Origin: Arthrobacter sp. KBS0702
GTDB taxonomy: Bacteria > Actinomycetota > Actinomycetes > Actinomycetales > Micrococcaceae
NCBI RefSeq assembly: GCF_005937985.2
Contig: NZ_CP042172.1
Location: 2,728,001 to 2,792,000 of the forward strand
Reading direction: 5' to 3'
DNA: 64,000 nt
Part shown: in pieces, positions 1 through 8,521 of the stretch
Numbering within the stretch: the first letter of the stretch is position 1
How the letters are laid out: every line of letters starts with the position of its first letter
Made by a program: the position numbers and the translations under genes
The notes under the pieces: generated by a model
The model's database searches: none
Told to the model about the DNA's origin: nothing
What the model saw: only the letters and a program-made list of their open reading frames with translations

Positions 1-634
1 CGTCCTGGGCCATCGCCAGTACCTCGCGGAAGGCGGCCAGCTGCTCGTCGGTTTCGGGGCGTTCGGGTTCGTCGGCGACGGCCAGGTGGGAGAAGATCCC
101 CACGACGCGCAACAGTCCCTGGTCCTGGTATTCCATCGCCTCGCCGAGCAGCGTGTCCCAGGACTCCAGGGTGGCCCCGTTGCGGCCGAGTCCGGTGTCC
201 ACTTTCAAGTGGATCCGGGCGGGGCGTTCCTGTTCGCGGGCGGCGGCGACGATCCGGCCGAGTTCCCAGCCGGAGCAGCCGATGTCGATCCCCGCGGCCA
301 CGGCTGCGGCGAAATTGCTTTCGGGGGTGTGCAGCCAGGCCAGCAGGGGGGCTTCGATTCCGGCGGCGCGCAGGGCCAGCGCCTCGGAAATGTGTGCGAC
401 GCCAAGCCAGCTGGCCCCGGCCCTGAGGGCGGCACGGGCGACAGGGATGGCACCATGTCCGTAGGCGTCAGCCTTGACGACCGCCATCACTTTGGCCGGC
501 GATGCCACGGCCGCCAGCCGCCGGACGTTGTGCCGGATGGCCTCAAGGTCGATCACGGCCGAGCGCTCCTCGACACGGCCGGGACCTGCTTCCGCCACGG
601 GCCGGAAATCACCTGTTGCTGCTGGGTATATCAC
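1..634 (-). CDS. alr: alanine racemase, N-terminal part (cut by window edge)
   Basis: PLP enzyme that interconverts L- and D-alanine for peptidoglycan. About 211 residues are visible. The PLP-lysine motif AVVKADAYGHG is at residues 51-61 (Lys54), and a KVDTGLGRNG stretch typical of the TIM barrel follows. The C-terminal half, including the catalytic Tyr domain, lies outside the window. The start is taken as GTG at 634 because a TAGAAT box ends 6 nt before it and no Shine-Dalgarno sequence is present. In many actinobacteria alr follows nnr directly; here nnr is about 16.6 kb away. Family identity is secure; the start is inferred. Confidence 0.93.
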   Translation of the reverse strand, partial: MIYPAATGDFRPVAEAGPGRVEERSAVIDLEAIRHNVRRLAAVASPAKVMAVVKADAYGHGAIPVARAALRAGASWLGVAHISEALALRAAGIEAPLLAWLHTPESNFAAAVAAGIDIGCSGWELGRIVAAAREQERPARIHLKVDTGLGRNGATLESWDTLLGEAMEYQDQGLLRVVGIFSHLAVADEPERPETDEQLAAFREVLAMAQD

Positions 635-640
635 TTTACG

Positions 641-646
641 ATTCTA
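641..646 (-). promoter_or_regulatory. -10 box (TAGAAT) for leaderless alr
   Basis: On the minus strand TAGAAT is followed by 6 nt and then the GTG of alr, so transcription would begin at or next to the start codon. No clear -35 hexamer is visible. Inferred from actinobacterial TANNNT promoters. Confidence 0.45.
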
Positions 647-693
647 CGGGTGGTGGCAGATGCTCCTGAATTCGGGCCGGCCCCGCGCCCTCT

Positions 694-785
694 GAGCACG
701 CCCATTCCCCGCCGCGGGACATGCCCATTCCTTGCTGTGGGACATGCCCATTCTTCGCCGCAGGACATGCCCATTCTTCGAGGCC
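694..785. repeat. 23-bp tandem repeat, four units
   Basis: Units with the core GGACATGCCCATTC begin near 694 (degenerate), 717, 740 and 763, exactly 23 bp apart. The last unit is the left edge of the first 79-bp palindromic element. Confidence 0.8.
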
Positions 786-841
786 ACGAGTGGACATATG
801 GGGAATATGTCCAATCCTGGGCCCGGCCAGAGGGCATGTCC
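763..841. repeat. 79-bp nested palindromic element, copy 1
   Basis: Outer arms GGACATGCCC (763-772) and GGGCATGTCC (832-841) are exact reverse complements. Inside them, GGACATAT (792-799) and ATATGTCC (805-812) form a second perfect palindrome with a 5-nt loop. A second copy lies at 897-975. Confidence 0.85.
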
Positions 842-896
842 CTTCGCGCACGGGGTTCGTTCCCGGGCGTTCCGCCACATCCCATTCCTTACCGCG

Positions 897-975
897 GGAC
901 TTGCCCATTCTTCAGGGCCACGAGCGGACATATGGGGATTATGTCCAGTCCTGGGCCCGGCCAGAGGGCATGTCC
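897..975. repeat. 79-bp nested palindromic element, copy 2
   Basis: Near-identical direct repeat of 763-841. The outer arm starts GGACTTGCCC (one mismatch) and ends GGGCATGTCC. The inner arms are 926-932 and 940-946. The segment CCTGGGCCCGGCCAGAGGGC is shared by both copies. Confidence 0.85.
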
Positions 976-1020
976 GTCGGCTGGCAGCCCGTCACCACCC
1001 GCGGAACATGTCCCGGCACT

Positions 1021-1076
1021 GCCGGGGCTACACTGCCGGGGCTACACTGCCGGGGCTACACAGCCGGGGCTACGCG
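1021..1076. repeat. 14-bp tandem repeat x4 overlapping the end of the PfkB gene
   Basis: Four back-to-back units of GCCGGGGCTACACT at 1021, 1035, 1049 and 1063; the last two diverge at their 3' ends. The CTA in the last unit (1070-1072) is the stop codon of the minus-strand kinase gene. Confidence 0.9.
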
Positions 1077-2161
1077 TCGGACAGGTGCGCAATGGTCGCC
1101 GTCGCCCGCCGTTGCGCCTCGGGAGGCACGTTGCGGACGATTTCTTCGAGGAAACTGTAGCGGCGCAGCCACTGGCTGCCCTGGCGTTCCTTGCGGGCGT
1201 TGGCGCGTTGCCACCAGTCGGCGAGGTCGCCCCAGCCGGGTGCGGCGAGCGAGCCGCCGACGTGCTGGACGGCCAGGGCGGCGCACAGGTTGGCGAAGCG
1301 GAGCCGGTCACCCAGCGGCCAGCCGGCCAGGCAGCCGACGATGAACGCCGCCCCGAAACAGTCCCCGGCGCCGGTGGGGTCGAAGGCAGGAACAGGCAGC
1401 GACGGCACCCACTCCTCTTCACCGGTTTCGGAATCCACCGCCATGGATCCCTGCGGACCCAGGGTCACCACAGCCACCGGCACCTTGTCCGCGAGCGTGT
1501 AGAGCGCGGCCCACGGGTTGTCCTTGCCAGTGAAGGCCATGGCCTCCTGCTGGTTGGGCATAAAGGCGTGGAAGTACTGCAGGTTGTCCAGCCGCGCCTG
1601 CGCCCACGTTCCGGTGGGGTCCCAGCCGACGTCGCCAAAGAGCCGCACGCCGGCCCGGTGCGCGTCGACTGCCCACGGTTCCAACTCCTCGCCCAGCTCC
1701 GCGACGGCGGCGAGCGCGGGCGGCGGGCAACCGATCAGCTCGCTGGAGGTGACCGGCGCCGGGTGGCCGTGGGTCACCATGGAGCGGTCCTTCTCGACGC
1801 TCAGCGACACGGTGACCGGCGAGTGCCAGCCCGGGACACGCCGGGAGAGCGAGAGGTCCACGTGTTCCTGACGGTCCAGGATTTTCCAGTTGTAGTCGCC
1901 GTAGCCGTCGTCGCCGAAGGCGGCGGCGAGCCCGGTCCGCAGCCCCAGCCGGGCCGCGGCGATGGCCTGGTTCGCCACCCCGCCGGGGCAGCTGCCCATC
2001 CCCTCGCTCCAGATCTCGGTGCCGGGCAGGGGTGCGTGCGGGAGGCCGGTGAAGATGATGTCCTGGAACACCGTGCCCGTCAGGAGCAGGTCAAGACCCC
2101 CCGCTGCCGGGGTCCGGACGGCGGCGAGCGGGTCGAAGCGCGGCGCTGGAATGGCGTCCAT
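1070..2161 (-). CDS. PfkB/ribokinase-family carbohydrate kinase
   Basis: Predicted cytosolic ATP-dependent sugar kinase of 363 residues. The first PfkB signature region (PGGVANQAIAAARLG) is at about 59-73. The second, DPTGAGDCFGAAF, is at 261-273 with Asp267 as catalytic base. The substrate cannot be read from sequence. The ATG at 2161 is preferred over upstream frame extensions because TAGTCT lies 7 nt before it and homology begins just after. It is divergent from a GH4 glycosidase 82 bp away, so the two may act on one sugar; that is inference. A tandem repeat supplies its stop codon. Confidence 0.88.
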   Translation of the reverse strand: MDAIPAPRFDPLAAVRTPAAGGLDLLLTGTVFQDIIFTGLPHAPLPGTEIWSEGMGSCPGGVANQAIAAARLGLRTGLAAAFGDDGYGDYNWKILDRQEHVDLSLSRRVPGWHSPVTVSLSVEKDRSMVTHGHPAPVTSSELIGCPPPALAAVAELGEELEPWAVDAHRAGVRLFGDVGWDPTGTWAQARLDNLQYFHAFMPNQQEAMAFTGKDNPWAALYTLADKVPVAVVTLGPQGSMAVDSETGEEEWVPSLPVPAFDPTGAGDCFGAAFIVGCLAGWPLGDRLRFANLCAALAVQHVGGSLAAPGWGDLADWWQRANARKERQGSQWLRRYSFLEEIVRNVPPEAQRRATATIAHLSDA

Positions 2162-2168
2162 ACACGGC

Positions 2169-2174
2169 AGACTA
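2169..2174 (-). promoter_or_regulatory. -10 box (TAGTCT) for leaderless PfkB gene
   Basis: Minus-strand TAGTCT, then 7 nt, then the ATG at 2161. No Shine-Dalgarno is seen, so a leaderless transcript is predicted. Confidence 0.4.
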
Positions 2175-2231
2175 CGCCGTCCCTGTGGCCCACGGTAGAC
2201 GGCGCTCCCGGCCCTCCGGCGCCTCGCGGAA

Positions 2232-2237
2232 TAGACT
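2232..2237 (+). promoter_or_regulatory. -10 box (TAGACT) for leaderless GH4 gene
   Basis: TAGACT, then 6 nt, then the ATG at 2244. With the box at 2169-2174 it forms a compact divergent promoter pair. Confidence 0.42.
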
Positions 2238-2243
2238 GCAGAC

Positions 2244-3656
2244 ATGCGGCTCATGATTGCCGGCGGCGGCGGATTCCGGGTGCCGCTGCTCTACCGGGCT
2301 CTCTCCGCCGGGCCGTTCGCCGGCCTGGTCGGGGAGCTGGTGCTGTACGACGTCGACGCCGGCCGGCTCGCCGCCGTCGAGGCGGTGCTGGCCTCCGTGC
2401 CGCCGCCACCGAATGGGGCACGCAGCGGCGGACCGCGCATCCGCACCAGCACCTCTCTGGCGGACGCACTGGCCGGCACGGACATGGTGTTCGCCGCGAT
2501 CCGGCCCGGCGGCACCGCCGGACGCACCGTCGACGAGCGGGTGGCGCAGGACCTGGGGCTGCTGGGCCAGGAGACGACCGGGGCCGGCGGGATCTCCTAC
2601 GCCCTGCGCACTATCCCGCCGATGCTGGAGCTGGCCCGGGCGATGCAACGCCTCCGCCCCGAGGCATCGCTGGTGAACTTCACCAACCCGGCGGGCATGG
2701 TGACCGAGGCGCTGGTCCCGGTGCTGGGCCGCAGGGTGGTGGGCATCTGCGATTCGGCCGGCGGGCTGGTGCACCGCGCGGCCCGGGCCGCCGGCGTCCC
2801 GCTCCCGGAGGGCCGGCTCGACGGCGCGGGCTACTACGGGCTCAACCACCTGGGCTGGCTGTACCGGTTGGAGGCCGCCGGCACGGACGTCCTTCCCGGT
2901 CTGCTGGCCGACGCCGGGGCGCTGGCCGGCTTCGAGGAGGGCCGGCTCTTTCCCCAGCCCTTCCTGGCCCGGCTGGGCTGCCTCCCGAACGAGTACCTGT
3001 ACTACTACTACGAGACGGCCCGGGCCAAGGCCGCCATGCGGGCCGCGGCGCAGACCCGCGGCGAGTCCATCCACCGCCAGCAGGCCGAGCTCTATCCGCG
3101 GCTCGCGTCCGCGGGCGGTGAGGCGTACCGGCTCTGGGATGCCGCGCGTCGCTCCCGCGAGGAGGGCTACCTGGCCGAGGCCCGGGCCGCCGGCGAGCAG
3201 CGGGACGAGGATGATCTGGCCGGAGGCGGCTACGAGCGCGTTGCCCTGGCGGCGATGCGGGCGCTGGCCGGCGGTGGCGACGCAGAACTGGTGCTCAATA
3301 CCCCAAACGCGGTGCCGGCTCGGGGCGGGGCGCCGACCGCGGCCATCCCGGGCCTGCCGGTGGACGCCGTCGTCGAGGTCCCCTGCCGGGTGGGCGCGGG
3401 CGGCGTGGTTCCGATCCCGCAGGACCGGCCCGCCGAGGCGCAACTGGCGCTGATGCGGCGGGTCAAGGAGGTCGAACGGCTCGTGGTTCGGGCCACCGGC
3501 CCGCAGTCCGCGTCCGGCGGCGGGGGCCGGCGGGAGGACGCCCTGGCCGCGTTCGCCCGGCATCCCCTGGTCGATTCGGAGGAGCTCGCGGCCCGGCTGC
3601 TCGCCGGCTACGAGGCGGCATTCCCGGACCTCGCGGCGTTCTGGGGCACGCCGTAG
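2244..3656 (+). CDS. glycoside hydrolase family 4 (6-phospho-beta-glucosidase type)
   Basis: NAD- and metal-dependent glycosidase of 470 residues, the usual GH4 length. The N-terminal dinucleotide fold starts IAGGGGFRVPLL (5-16). The NFTNPAG motif is at about 145-151 and GLNHLGW at 199-205. The metal-ligand motif reads GICDSAG with Cys169, where most relatives have CN-x-P, so Asn is replaced by Asp. GH4 enzymes cleave phosphorylated disaccharides by redox-assisted elimination. No PTS genes lie nearby, so the source of the phosphorylated substrate is unclear; the divergent PfkB kinase could be linked. Confidence 0.87.
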   Translation: MRLMIAGGGGFRVPLLYRALSAGPFAGLVGELVLYDVDAGRLAAVEAVLASVPPPPNGARSGGPRIRTSTSLADALAGTDMVFAAIRPGGTAGRTVDERVAQDLGLLGQETTGAGGISYALRTIPPMLELARAMQRLRPEASLVNFTNPAGMVTEALVPVLGRRVVGICDSAGGLVHRAARAAGVPLPEGRLDGAGYYGLNHLGWLYRLEAAGTDVLPGLLADAGALAGFEEGRLFPQPFLARLGCLPNEYLYYYYETARAKAAMRAAAQTRGESIHRQQAELYPRLASAGGEAYRLWDAARRSREEGYLAEARAAGEQRDEDDLAGGGYERVALAAMRALAGGGDAELVLNTPNAVPARGGAPTAAIPGLPVDAVVEVPCRVGAGGVVPIPQDRPAEAQLALMRRVKEVERLVVRATGPQSASGGGGRREDALAAFARHPLVDSEELAARLLAGYEAAFPDLAAFWGTP

Positions 3657-3673
3657 CTCTGGGGCGCGGAGTA

Positions 3674-4210
3674 CTAGAGCCGGCGGTACATCACATGCAG
3701 GCCAACGTAGCCCAGCCGCGGGTGGTTGAAAGCCTCCGGGATGGTGCCGAGGATCTCGAAGCCCATGCCCTGCCAGGCGGCGACGGCCCGGACGTTGCTT
3801 TCCACCACGGCGTTGAACTGCATGGCGCGGAACCCGGCGGCCCGGGCAGCATCCAGCGAGTAGGCGCACAGCGCGCGGGCCACGCCCCGGCCGCCATACC
3901 CGGCGCGGACCATGTAAGCGGCGTTGGCTACGTGGCTGCCGCCACCCGCCTGGTTCGGGTGCAGCTCGCCGGTGCCCAGAACGACGCCACCGGTCTCGCC
4001 ACGGCCGACGGCCACGAAGGTCTGGCCCGGGGCCGTCTTGAACCACTTGGCGCGGGCCTGCGCCTCGGTGGTGTCGCGGTCCCAGGTGAAGGTCTCCCCC
4101 GCCCGGATGACGGGCTCCAGGATCTCCCAGATGGCGGCCCAGTCCGCTGGGGTGGCCTCACGGATCTCCCACGGGGCCGGGGCCGGCGGGGTTTCTGCGG
4201 GTGCGCTCAC
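3674..4210 (-). CDS. GNAT-family N-acetyltransferase
   Basis: Probable acetyl-CoA-dependent N-acetyltransferase of 178 residues. The domain starts WEIREATPADWAAI near residue 14. The acetyl-CoA loop is RAGYGGRGVARAL at about 102-114, and the C-terminal part contains NVRAVAAWQGMGFE and ends in a beta-strand typical of GNATs. It resembles phosphinothricin-type acetyltransferases, but the substrate is unknown. The GTG at 4210 is chosen because TATCGT lies 7 nt upstream; a start 24 nt earlier is possible. It is divergent from mshA. Confidence 0.85.
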   Translation of the reverse strand: MSAPAETPPAPAPWEIREATPADWAAIWEILEPVIRAGETFTWDRDTTEAQARAKWFKTAPGQTFVAVGRGETGGVVLGTGELHPNQAGGGSHVANAAYMVRAGYGGRGVARALCAYSLDAARAAGFRAMQFNAVVESNVRAVAAWQGMGFEILGTIPEAFNHPRLGYVGLHVMYRRL

Positions 4211-4217
4211 AGCCGCC

Positions 4218-4223
4218 ACGATA
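4218..4223 (-). promoter_or_regulatory. -10 box (TATCGT) for leaderless GNAT gene
   Basis: Minus-strand TATCGT, 7 nt, then GTG at 4210. It sits within the 98-bp divergent gap with mshA. Confidence 0.35.
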
Positions 4224-4308
4224 GCAGCCCGCAACCGCCGGCGAACCGGTCCGCGGTTCAGGAGTAGTGTTTTACCGAATCCACGTCGCGCGAAGGGAGG
4301 GGAGCAGG

Positions 4309-5574
4309 ATGCCGTTGGTCCGCCGCGTCGCCTTCCTCTCCCTGCACACCTCGCCGATGGAACAGCCCGGCTCCGGTGACGCCGGGGGCATGAACGTGTA
4401 CGTCCGCGCCCTGGCCGCGGCCCTGGCCGAGACCGGCGTCGAGGTGGAGATCTTCACCCGGTCCACCGCTGCCGGCCAGCCCGCCGTCGAGCACCCGTCC
4501 CCGGGGGTCTGTGTCCACAACGTGCTCGCCGGGCCGCCGAGAAAGCTTCCCAAGGAGGAACTTCCGGCGCTGCTGCACAGCATGGTCGCAGAAATCGACC
4601 GGATCAAGCAGTTGCAGCCGCATGGCCGCTACGACGTCGTCCACTCCCACTATTGGGTTTCCGGGGTCGCGGGGCTGGAGCTTTCGGAGCTGTGGGGGGT
4701 GCCGCTGGTACACACCATGCACACCATGGCCAAGGTCAAGAACCTGCTGCTCGAATCCGGCGAGCAGCAGGAGCCGCGTCGGCGCGAGGAGGGCGAACAC
4801 CGGATCGTCGACGGCGCCACCCGGCTGATCGCCAACACCGGCACCGAGGCCGCCGAACTCGTTTCGCATTACGACGCCGATCCCGACCGCATCGATGTGG
4901 CGCCGCCGGGCGTTGACCTCTCCGTGTTCACCCCCGCCTTCCGGAGCCGCGCCCGCAGCCAGCACGGTGTCCCGCCGGGGCGCTTCCACCTGCTGTTTGC
5001 CGGGCGCATCCAGCGGCTCAAGGGCCCGCAGATCCTGGTCAAGGCCGCCGCGCTGCTGCGCGCCCGCCGCCCGGACATCGACCTGCAGATCACCATCCTG
5101 GGCGCGGTGAGCGGGACAAAGGATTTCGACCTCAAGGCGCTGATCACCGCCGCGGGCATGGACGACGTCGTCACGCACCACCCGCCGGTCAGCGCGCCCA
5201 AGCTGGCCGGCTGGTACCGCTCGGCCGACGTCGTGGTGATGCCCTCCTACAGCGAGTCCTTCGGTCTCGTCGCCCTGGAGGCCCAGGCCTGCGGCACCCC
5301 CGTGGTGGCCACCAAGGTCGGCGGCCTGTCCCGGGCCATCTTCGACGGCCGGACCGGGTTACTGGTGGAGGGCCACAAGGCCGCGGACTGGGCCGATGCG
5401 CTCGAGGCCCTGCATGACGACCCGGCCACCCGGGAGGACATGGGCCGCGCGGCATCCGTGCACGCCCAGGGCTTCGGCTGGCAGCGCACCGCCGCGATCA
5501 CGCTGGAGAGCTACCAGGCCGCCCTGGTCCAGTATTTTGGAACACGAAGCATCCCGGTGGCCCACACGCCTTGA
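4309..5574 (+). CDS. mshA: D-inositol-3-phosphate glycosyltransferase
   Basis: First enzyme of mycothiol synthesis: moves GlcNAc from UDP-GlcNAc to 1D-myo-inositol 3-phosphate. It has 421 residues in a GT-B fold. The N-terminal loop PGSGDAGGMNVYVRAL (20-35) is characteristic of MshA. The C-terminal E-x7-E donor motif lies in SYSESFGLVALEA (about 313-325). The ATG at 4309 follows a clear GAAGGGAGGGG ribosome site. The inositol phosphate would come from the Ino1 encoded 3 kb away, and UDP-GlcNAc from the GlmS/GlmM route in the same window. Confidence 0.94.
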   Translation: MPLVRRVAFLSLHTSPMEQPGSGDAGGMNVYVRALAAALAETGVEVEIFTRSTAAGQPAVEHPSPGVCVHNVLAGPPRKLPKEELPALLHSMVAEIDRIKQLQPHGRYDVVHSHYWVSGVAGLELSELWGVPLVHTMHTMAKVKNLLLESGEQQEPRRREEGEHRIVDGATRLIANTGTEAAELVSHYDADPDRIDVAPPGVDLSVFTPAFRSRARSQHGVPPGRFHLLFAGRIQRLKGPQILVKAAALLRARRPDIDLQITILGAVSGTKDFDLKALITAAGMDDVVTHHPPVSAPKLAGWYRSADVVVMPSYSESFGLVALEAQACGTPVVATKVGGLSRAIFDGRTGLLVEGHKAADWADALEALHDDPATREDMGRAASVHAQGFGWQRTAAITLESYQAALVQYFGTRSIPVAHTP

Positions 5575-5646
5575 CCGGGATCAGACCGGGCGCCCTGCCG
5601 AAACCACCGGCGGGAGCGCCACGACGCCACGAGCCGAAGGACAACG

Positions 5647-7401
5647 ATGTCTGAGAACACCACGGAAACCGCAGCAGCCGGGCACGCCACCGTCGACGTG
5701 GCCGCCAGCGGGGCCGCCCAGGCGCCGGTCCCGAGCGACCTGGAAATCGCGCAGCGCGCCACCATGCAGCCGATCGAGGATATCGCCGCCGCCGCCGGGA
5801 TCAACCCGGAGGCACTGGAGTTCTACGGCCGCTACAAGGCGAAGATTGACCCGGCCAAGCTGGAGCGGGACGGTGCCCACGCCCCCGGCAAGGTGGTGCT
5901 GGTCTCGGCGATGTCCCCGACCCCGGCCGGCGAGGGCAAGTCCACCACCACCGTGGGCCTGGCCGACTCCCTGGCCCGGGCGGGACACCGGGTGATGATC
6001 GCGCTGCGCGAGCCATCACTGGGGCCGATTCTGGGCATGAAGGGCGGCGCGACCGGCGGCGGCTACTCCCAGGTCCTCCCGATGGATGAGATCAACCTGC
6101 ATTTCACCGGCGACTTCCACGCCATCACCTCGGCGAACAACGCGCTGATGGCGCTCGTGGACAACCACATCTACCAGGGCAACGCGCTCAACATCGATCC
6201 GCGCCGGATGACATTCAAGCGGGTGCTGGACATGAACGACCGGGCGCTGCGCGAGGTCGTGATCGGCCTGGGCGGCCCGACGCAGGGCGTGCCGCGGCAG
6301 GACGGCTTCGACATCACAGTGGCCTCGGAGATCATGGCGGTGTTCTGCCTCGCCACCGACCTGAACGACCTGCGCACCCGGCTCGGCCGGATCACCTTCG
6401 GCTACACCTACGACCGGGAGCCGGTCACGGTGGCCGACCTCGGTGTCCAGGGCGCCCTGACCATGCTGCTCAAGGACGCGATCAAGCCCAACCTGGTGCA
6501 GACCATCGCCGGCACCCCTGCCCTGGTGCACGGCGGTCCGTTCGCCAACATCGCCCACGGCTGCAACTCGCTGATAGCCACCCAGACGGCGCGGTCCCTG
6601 GCCGACGTCGTCATCACCGAGGCCGGCTTCGGCGCCGACCTGGGCGCCGAAAAGTACATGGACATCAAAGCGAGGATGGCCGACGTCGCGCCGTCCGCCG
6701 TCGTGGTGGTGGCGACCATCCGCGCGCTGAAGATGCACGGCGGTGTCGCCAAGGACCAGCTCAAGGAGCCCAACGTCGAGGCGCTGGCCGCCGGCGTCGC
6801 CAACCTGCAGCGGCACGTGCGCAACGTGGAGAAGTTCGGCATCACCCCGGTGGTGGCCATCAACAGGTTCGGCACGGATACCCAGGAGGAGCTGGATTGG
6901 CTGCTGGACTGGTGCGCCGCGGAGGGCGTGCAGGCCGCCGTGGCCGACGTCTGGGGCCGCGGCGGAGGCGGCGACGGCGGCGATGAACTCGCCGCGAAGG
7001 TCGCCGCCGCCATCGACGCCCCGCATGGCTTCCGGCACTTGTACCCGCTGGAGATGACCGTGGAGGACAAGATCCGCACCATCGTGCAGGAGATTTACGG
7101 GGCCGACGGCGTCGACTTCTCCGTCCCGGCGCTCAAGCGGCTCGCGGAAATCGAGAAGAACGGCTGGTCCGGGATGCCGGTCTGCATGGCGAAGACGCAG
7201 TACTCCTTCAGCGACGACGCCACCAAGCTGGGCGCTCCGAAGGGCTTCACGGTCCACGTGCGCGACCTGATTCCCAAGACCGGGGCCGGGTTCATCGTGG
7301 CGCTCACGGGCGCGGTGATGACCATGCCCGGCCTGCCCAAGGTTCCGGCCGCGATGCGGATGGACGTCGACGCCGACGGCAACCCGGTCGGGCTCTTCTA
7401 A
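5647..7401 (+). CDS. fhs: formate--tetrahydrofolate ligase
   Basis: Makes 10-formyltetrahydrofolate from formate, THF and ATP in one-carbon metabolism. It has 584 residues, slightly longer than the common ~555 because of an Ala-rich N-terminal extension of about 30 residues. The ATP loop [11 protein letters not shown] is at 91-101, followed by the conserved [22 protein letters not shown] region (about 120-141). The ribosome site AAGGA is 5 nt before the ATG. It lies 72 bp after mshA on the same strand and may be co-transcribed. Confidence 0.96.
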   Translation: MSENTTETAAAGHATVDVAASGAAQAPVPSDLEIAQRATMQPIEDIAAAAGINPEALEFYGRYKAKIDPAKLERDGAHAPGKVVLVSAMSPTPAGEGKSTTTVGLADSLARAGHRVMIALREPSLGPILGMKGGATGGGYSQVLPMDEINLHFTGDFHAITSANNALMALVDNHIYQGNALNIDPRRMTFKRVLDMNDRALREVVIGLGGPTQGVPRQDGFDITVASEIMAVFCLATDLNDLRTRLGRITFGYTYDREPVTVADLGVQGALTMLLKDAIKPNLVQTIAGTPALVHGGPFANIAHGCNSLIATQTARSLADVVITEAGFGADLGAEKYMDIKARMADVAPSAVVVVATIRALKMHGGVAKDQLKEPNVEALAAGVANLQRHVRNVEKFGITPVVAINRFGTDTQEELDWLLDWCAAEGVQAAVADVWGRGGGGDGGDELAAKVAAAIDAPHGFRHLYPLEMTVEDKIRTIVQEIYGADGVDFSVPALKRLAEIEKNGWSGMPVCMAKTQYSFSDDATKLGAPKGFTVHVRDLIPKTGAGFIVALTGAVMTMPGLPKVPAAMRMDVDADGNPVGLF

Positions 7402-7405
7402 CCCC

Positions 7406-7466
7406 GTTGCGCTATCACTCTTGGCTGCCATTCCCGGCGGATGGCGACCAAAAGTGACAGCTCAAC
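7406..7466. repeat. 61-bp imperfect stem-loop, left flank of the DUF559 gene
   Basis: Arms of about 26 nt (7406-7431 and 7441-7466) match at 21 positions, with a TCCCGGCGG loop. The outer sequence GTTGCGCTATCACT matches the element at 8444-8504, which is also exactly 61 bp. It starts 4 nt after the fhs stop and could act as its terminator. Confidence 0.75.
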
Positions 7467-7510
7467 AGGCCTGTGGATAACCGGAGCGGGGATCCGGGGT
7501 TCGGATAAGA

Positions 7511-8437
7511 ATGGTCCGCATGCGACCACCTGTTGCCTTGCCGGCCCACCTCGCCTCGGCCCCGTTCACCGTCTATGAAGCGCGGGCCGCGACGCCGGGA
7601 ACGTCGCGGCTCCGCGCTTCCGACCTCGCGACGGCCGGCCGGTTGCTCTACCTGCCTGCCGGCTGGGAGTTCGAGCTCCGCGGCCTGGCCCGCGCCCTTT
7701 CGGCCGCAACGCCGGGCGCGTGGATTTCGCACCTTACGGCCGCTGTGTTGCTGGGGCTGTGGCTCCCGTCGTGGTTTCGTGGCTGCCGGGAGCTCCATCT
7801 CAGCAAGCCGAAGGCGCTGCCGCCCGTCCGGCGCGAGGGCGTTGTGGGCCATACCGTTCTTGCGTTCGACGACGAGCTCATGGTCTGGGACGGCATCCGG
7901 ATTTCAACGCCTGCCCGGACGTGGTTGGACCTTGCCCGCATCCTGCCGTTGGAGGATCTCGTAGCCGCGGGCGACCAGCTCGTACGGCAGCCCCGCCTGG
8001 AGCTGGAGGGCCGTTCGGAGCCGTGGGCCACACTCCCTCAGCTGCGGGACATGCTCACCCGGCACCCCAAGCTCAAAGGAATCGTGAAAGCGCGCCAGGC
8101 GCTGGAGCACATCCGGCCCGGTTCCGACTCCGCGCCGGAAACCTTCATGCGACTGGCATTGACCGCTGCCGGGCTGCCGGAGCCCGAGCTGCAGCTCAGG
8201 ATGGTGCCGGACGACCCTCTCTCCCCCGCGGCCGACCTCGGATACCGGAGGCAAAGGATTGCAATCCAGTACGACGGCGGCCACCACCTCACGCGCGAAC
8301 AACAGTCCCGCGACAATCGCCGCGACGAAAGGTTCAACGCGGCCGGCTGGCGCTACTTCAAATTCAACGCCGACGACCTGGCGGACGACTTCCGCGGTGC
8401 CGTCCGACGGGTCCGCCTAGCGCTCCACGGCCGTTAA
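7511..8437 (+). CDS. DUF559 (Vsr-like nuclease fold) protein with AbiEi-like N-terminus
   Basis: 308-residue protein of unknown role. The N-terminal ~60 residues (EARAATPGTSRLRASDLATA, then GRLLYLPAGW) look like the winged-helix start of AbiEi-type antitoxins. The C-terminus (about 245-300) has the DUF559 pattern IAIQYDGGHH followed by DNRRDERFNAAGWRYFKF, related to very-short-patch-repair endonucleases. The usual acidic residue before YDG is Gln here, so catalysis is doubtful. No toxin partner is adjacent. A second possible start is ATG 7520. The gene is bracketed by matching 61-bp stem-loops, hinting at a cassette. Confidence 0.75.
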   Translation: MVRMRPPVALPAHLASAPFTVYEARAATPGTSRLRASDLATAGRLLYLPAGWEFELRGLARALSAATPGAWISHLTAAVLLGLWLPSWFRGCRELHLSKPKALPPVRREGVVGHTVLAFDDELMVWDGIRISTPARTWLDLARILPLEDLVAAGDQLVRQPRLELEGRSEPWATLPQLRDMLTRHPKLKGIVKARQALEHIRPGSDSAPETFMRLALTAAGLPEPELQLRMVPDDPLSPAADLGYRRQRIAIQYDGGHHLTREQQSRDNRRDERFNAAGWRYFKFNADDLADDFRGAVRRVRLALHGR

Positions 8438-8443
8438 ACGCCG

Positions 8444-8504
8444 GTTGCCCTATCACTTGTGGCGGCTAAACCGGCTGTTTAGGCGCCGTAAGTGATAGGG
8501 CAAC
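8444..8504. repeat. 61-bp stem-loop, right flank of the DUF559 gene / bidirectional terminator
   Basis: GTTGCCCTATCACTT (8444-8458) and its exact reverse complement (8490-8504) form 15 perfect base pairs; the stem continues with few mismatches to a CCGGCTG loop. It lies between two convergent genes, so it could stop transcription from both sides. It is the same family as 7406-7466. Confidence 0.82.
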
Positions 8505-8521
8505 TCAAGGAAGGGTGGGGC

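Larger units (their letters stand above)
635..1069. other. gene-free, repeat-filled intergenic region
   Basis: This 435-bp gap between alr and the PfkB gene holds no convincing gene. It contains four ~23-bp GGACATGCCCATTC-type units, two 79-bp nested palindromic repeats and most of a 14-bp tandem array. Open frames here on both strands are repeat artefacts. Confidence 0.75.

Noticed and set aside
694..975. Possible CRISPR array
   Set aside because: The 23-bp units are directly adjacent without unique spacers, and the 79-bp copies are only two; no cas genes are present.
7511..8437. Complete abortive-infection toxin-antitoxin pair at the DUF559 gene
   Set aside because: Only one gene lies between the stem-loops and no toxin partner is adjacent, so a two-gene system is not supported.
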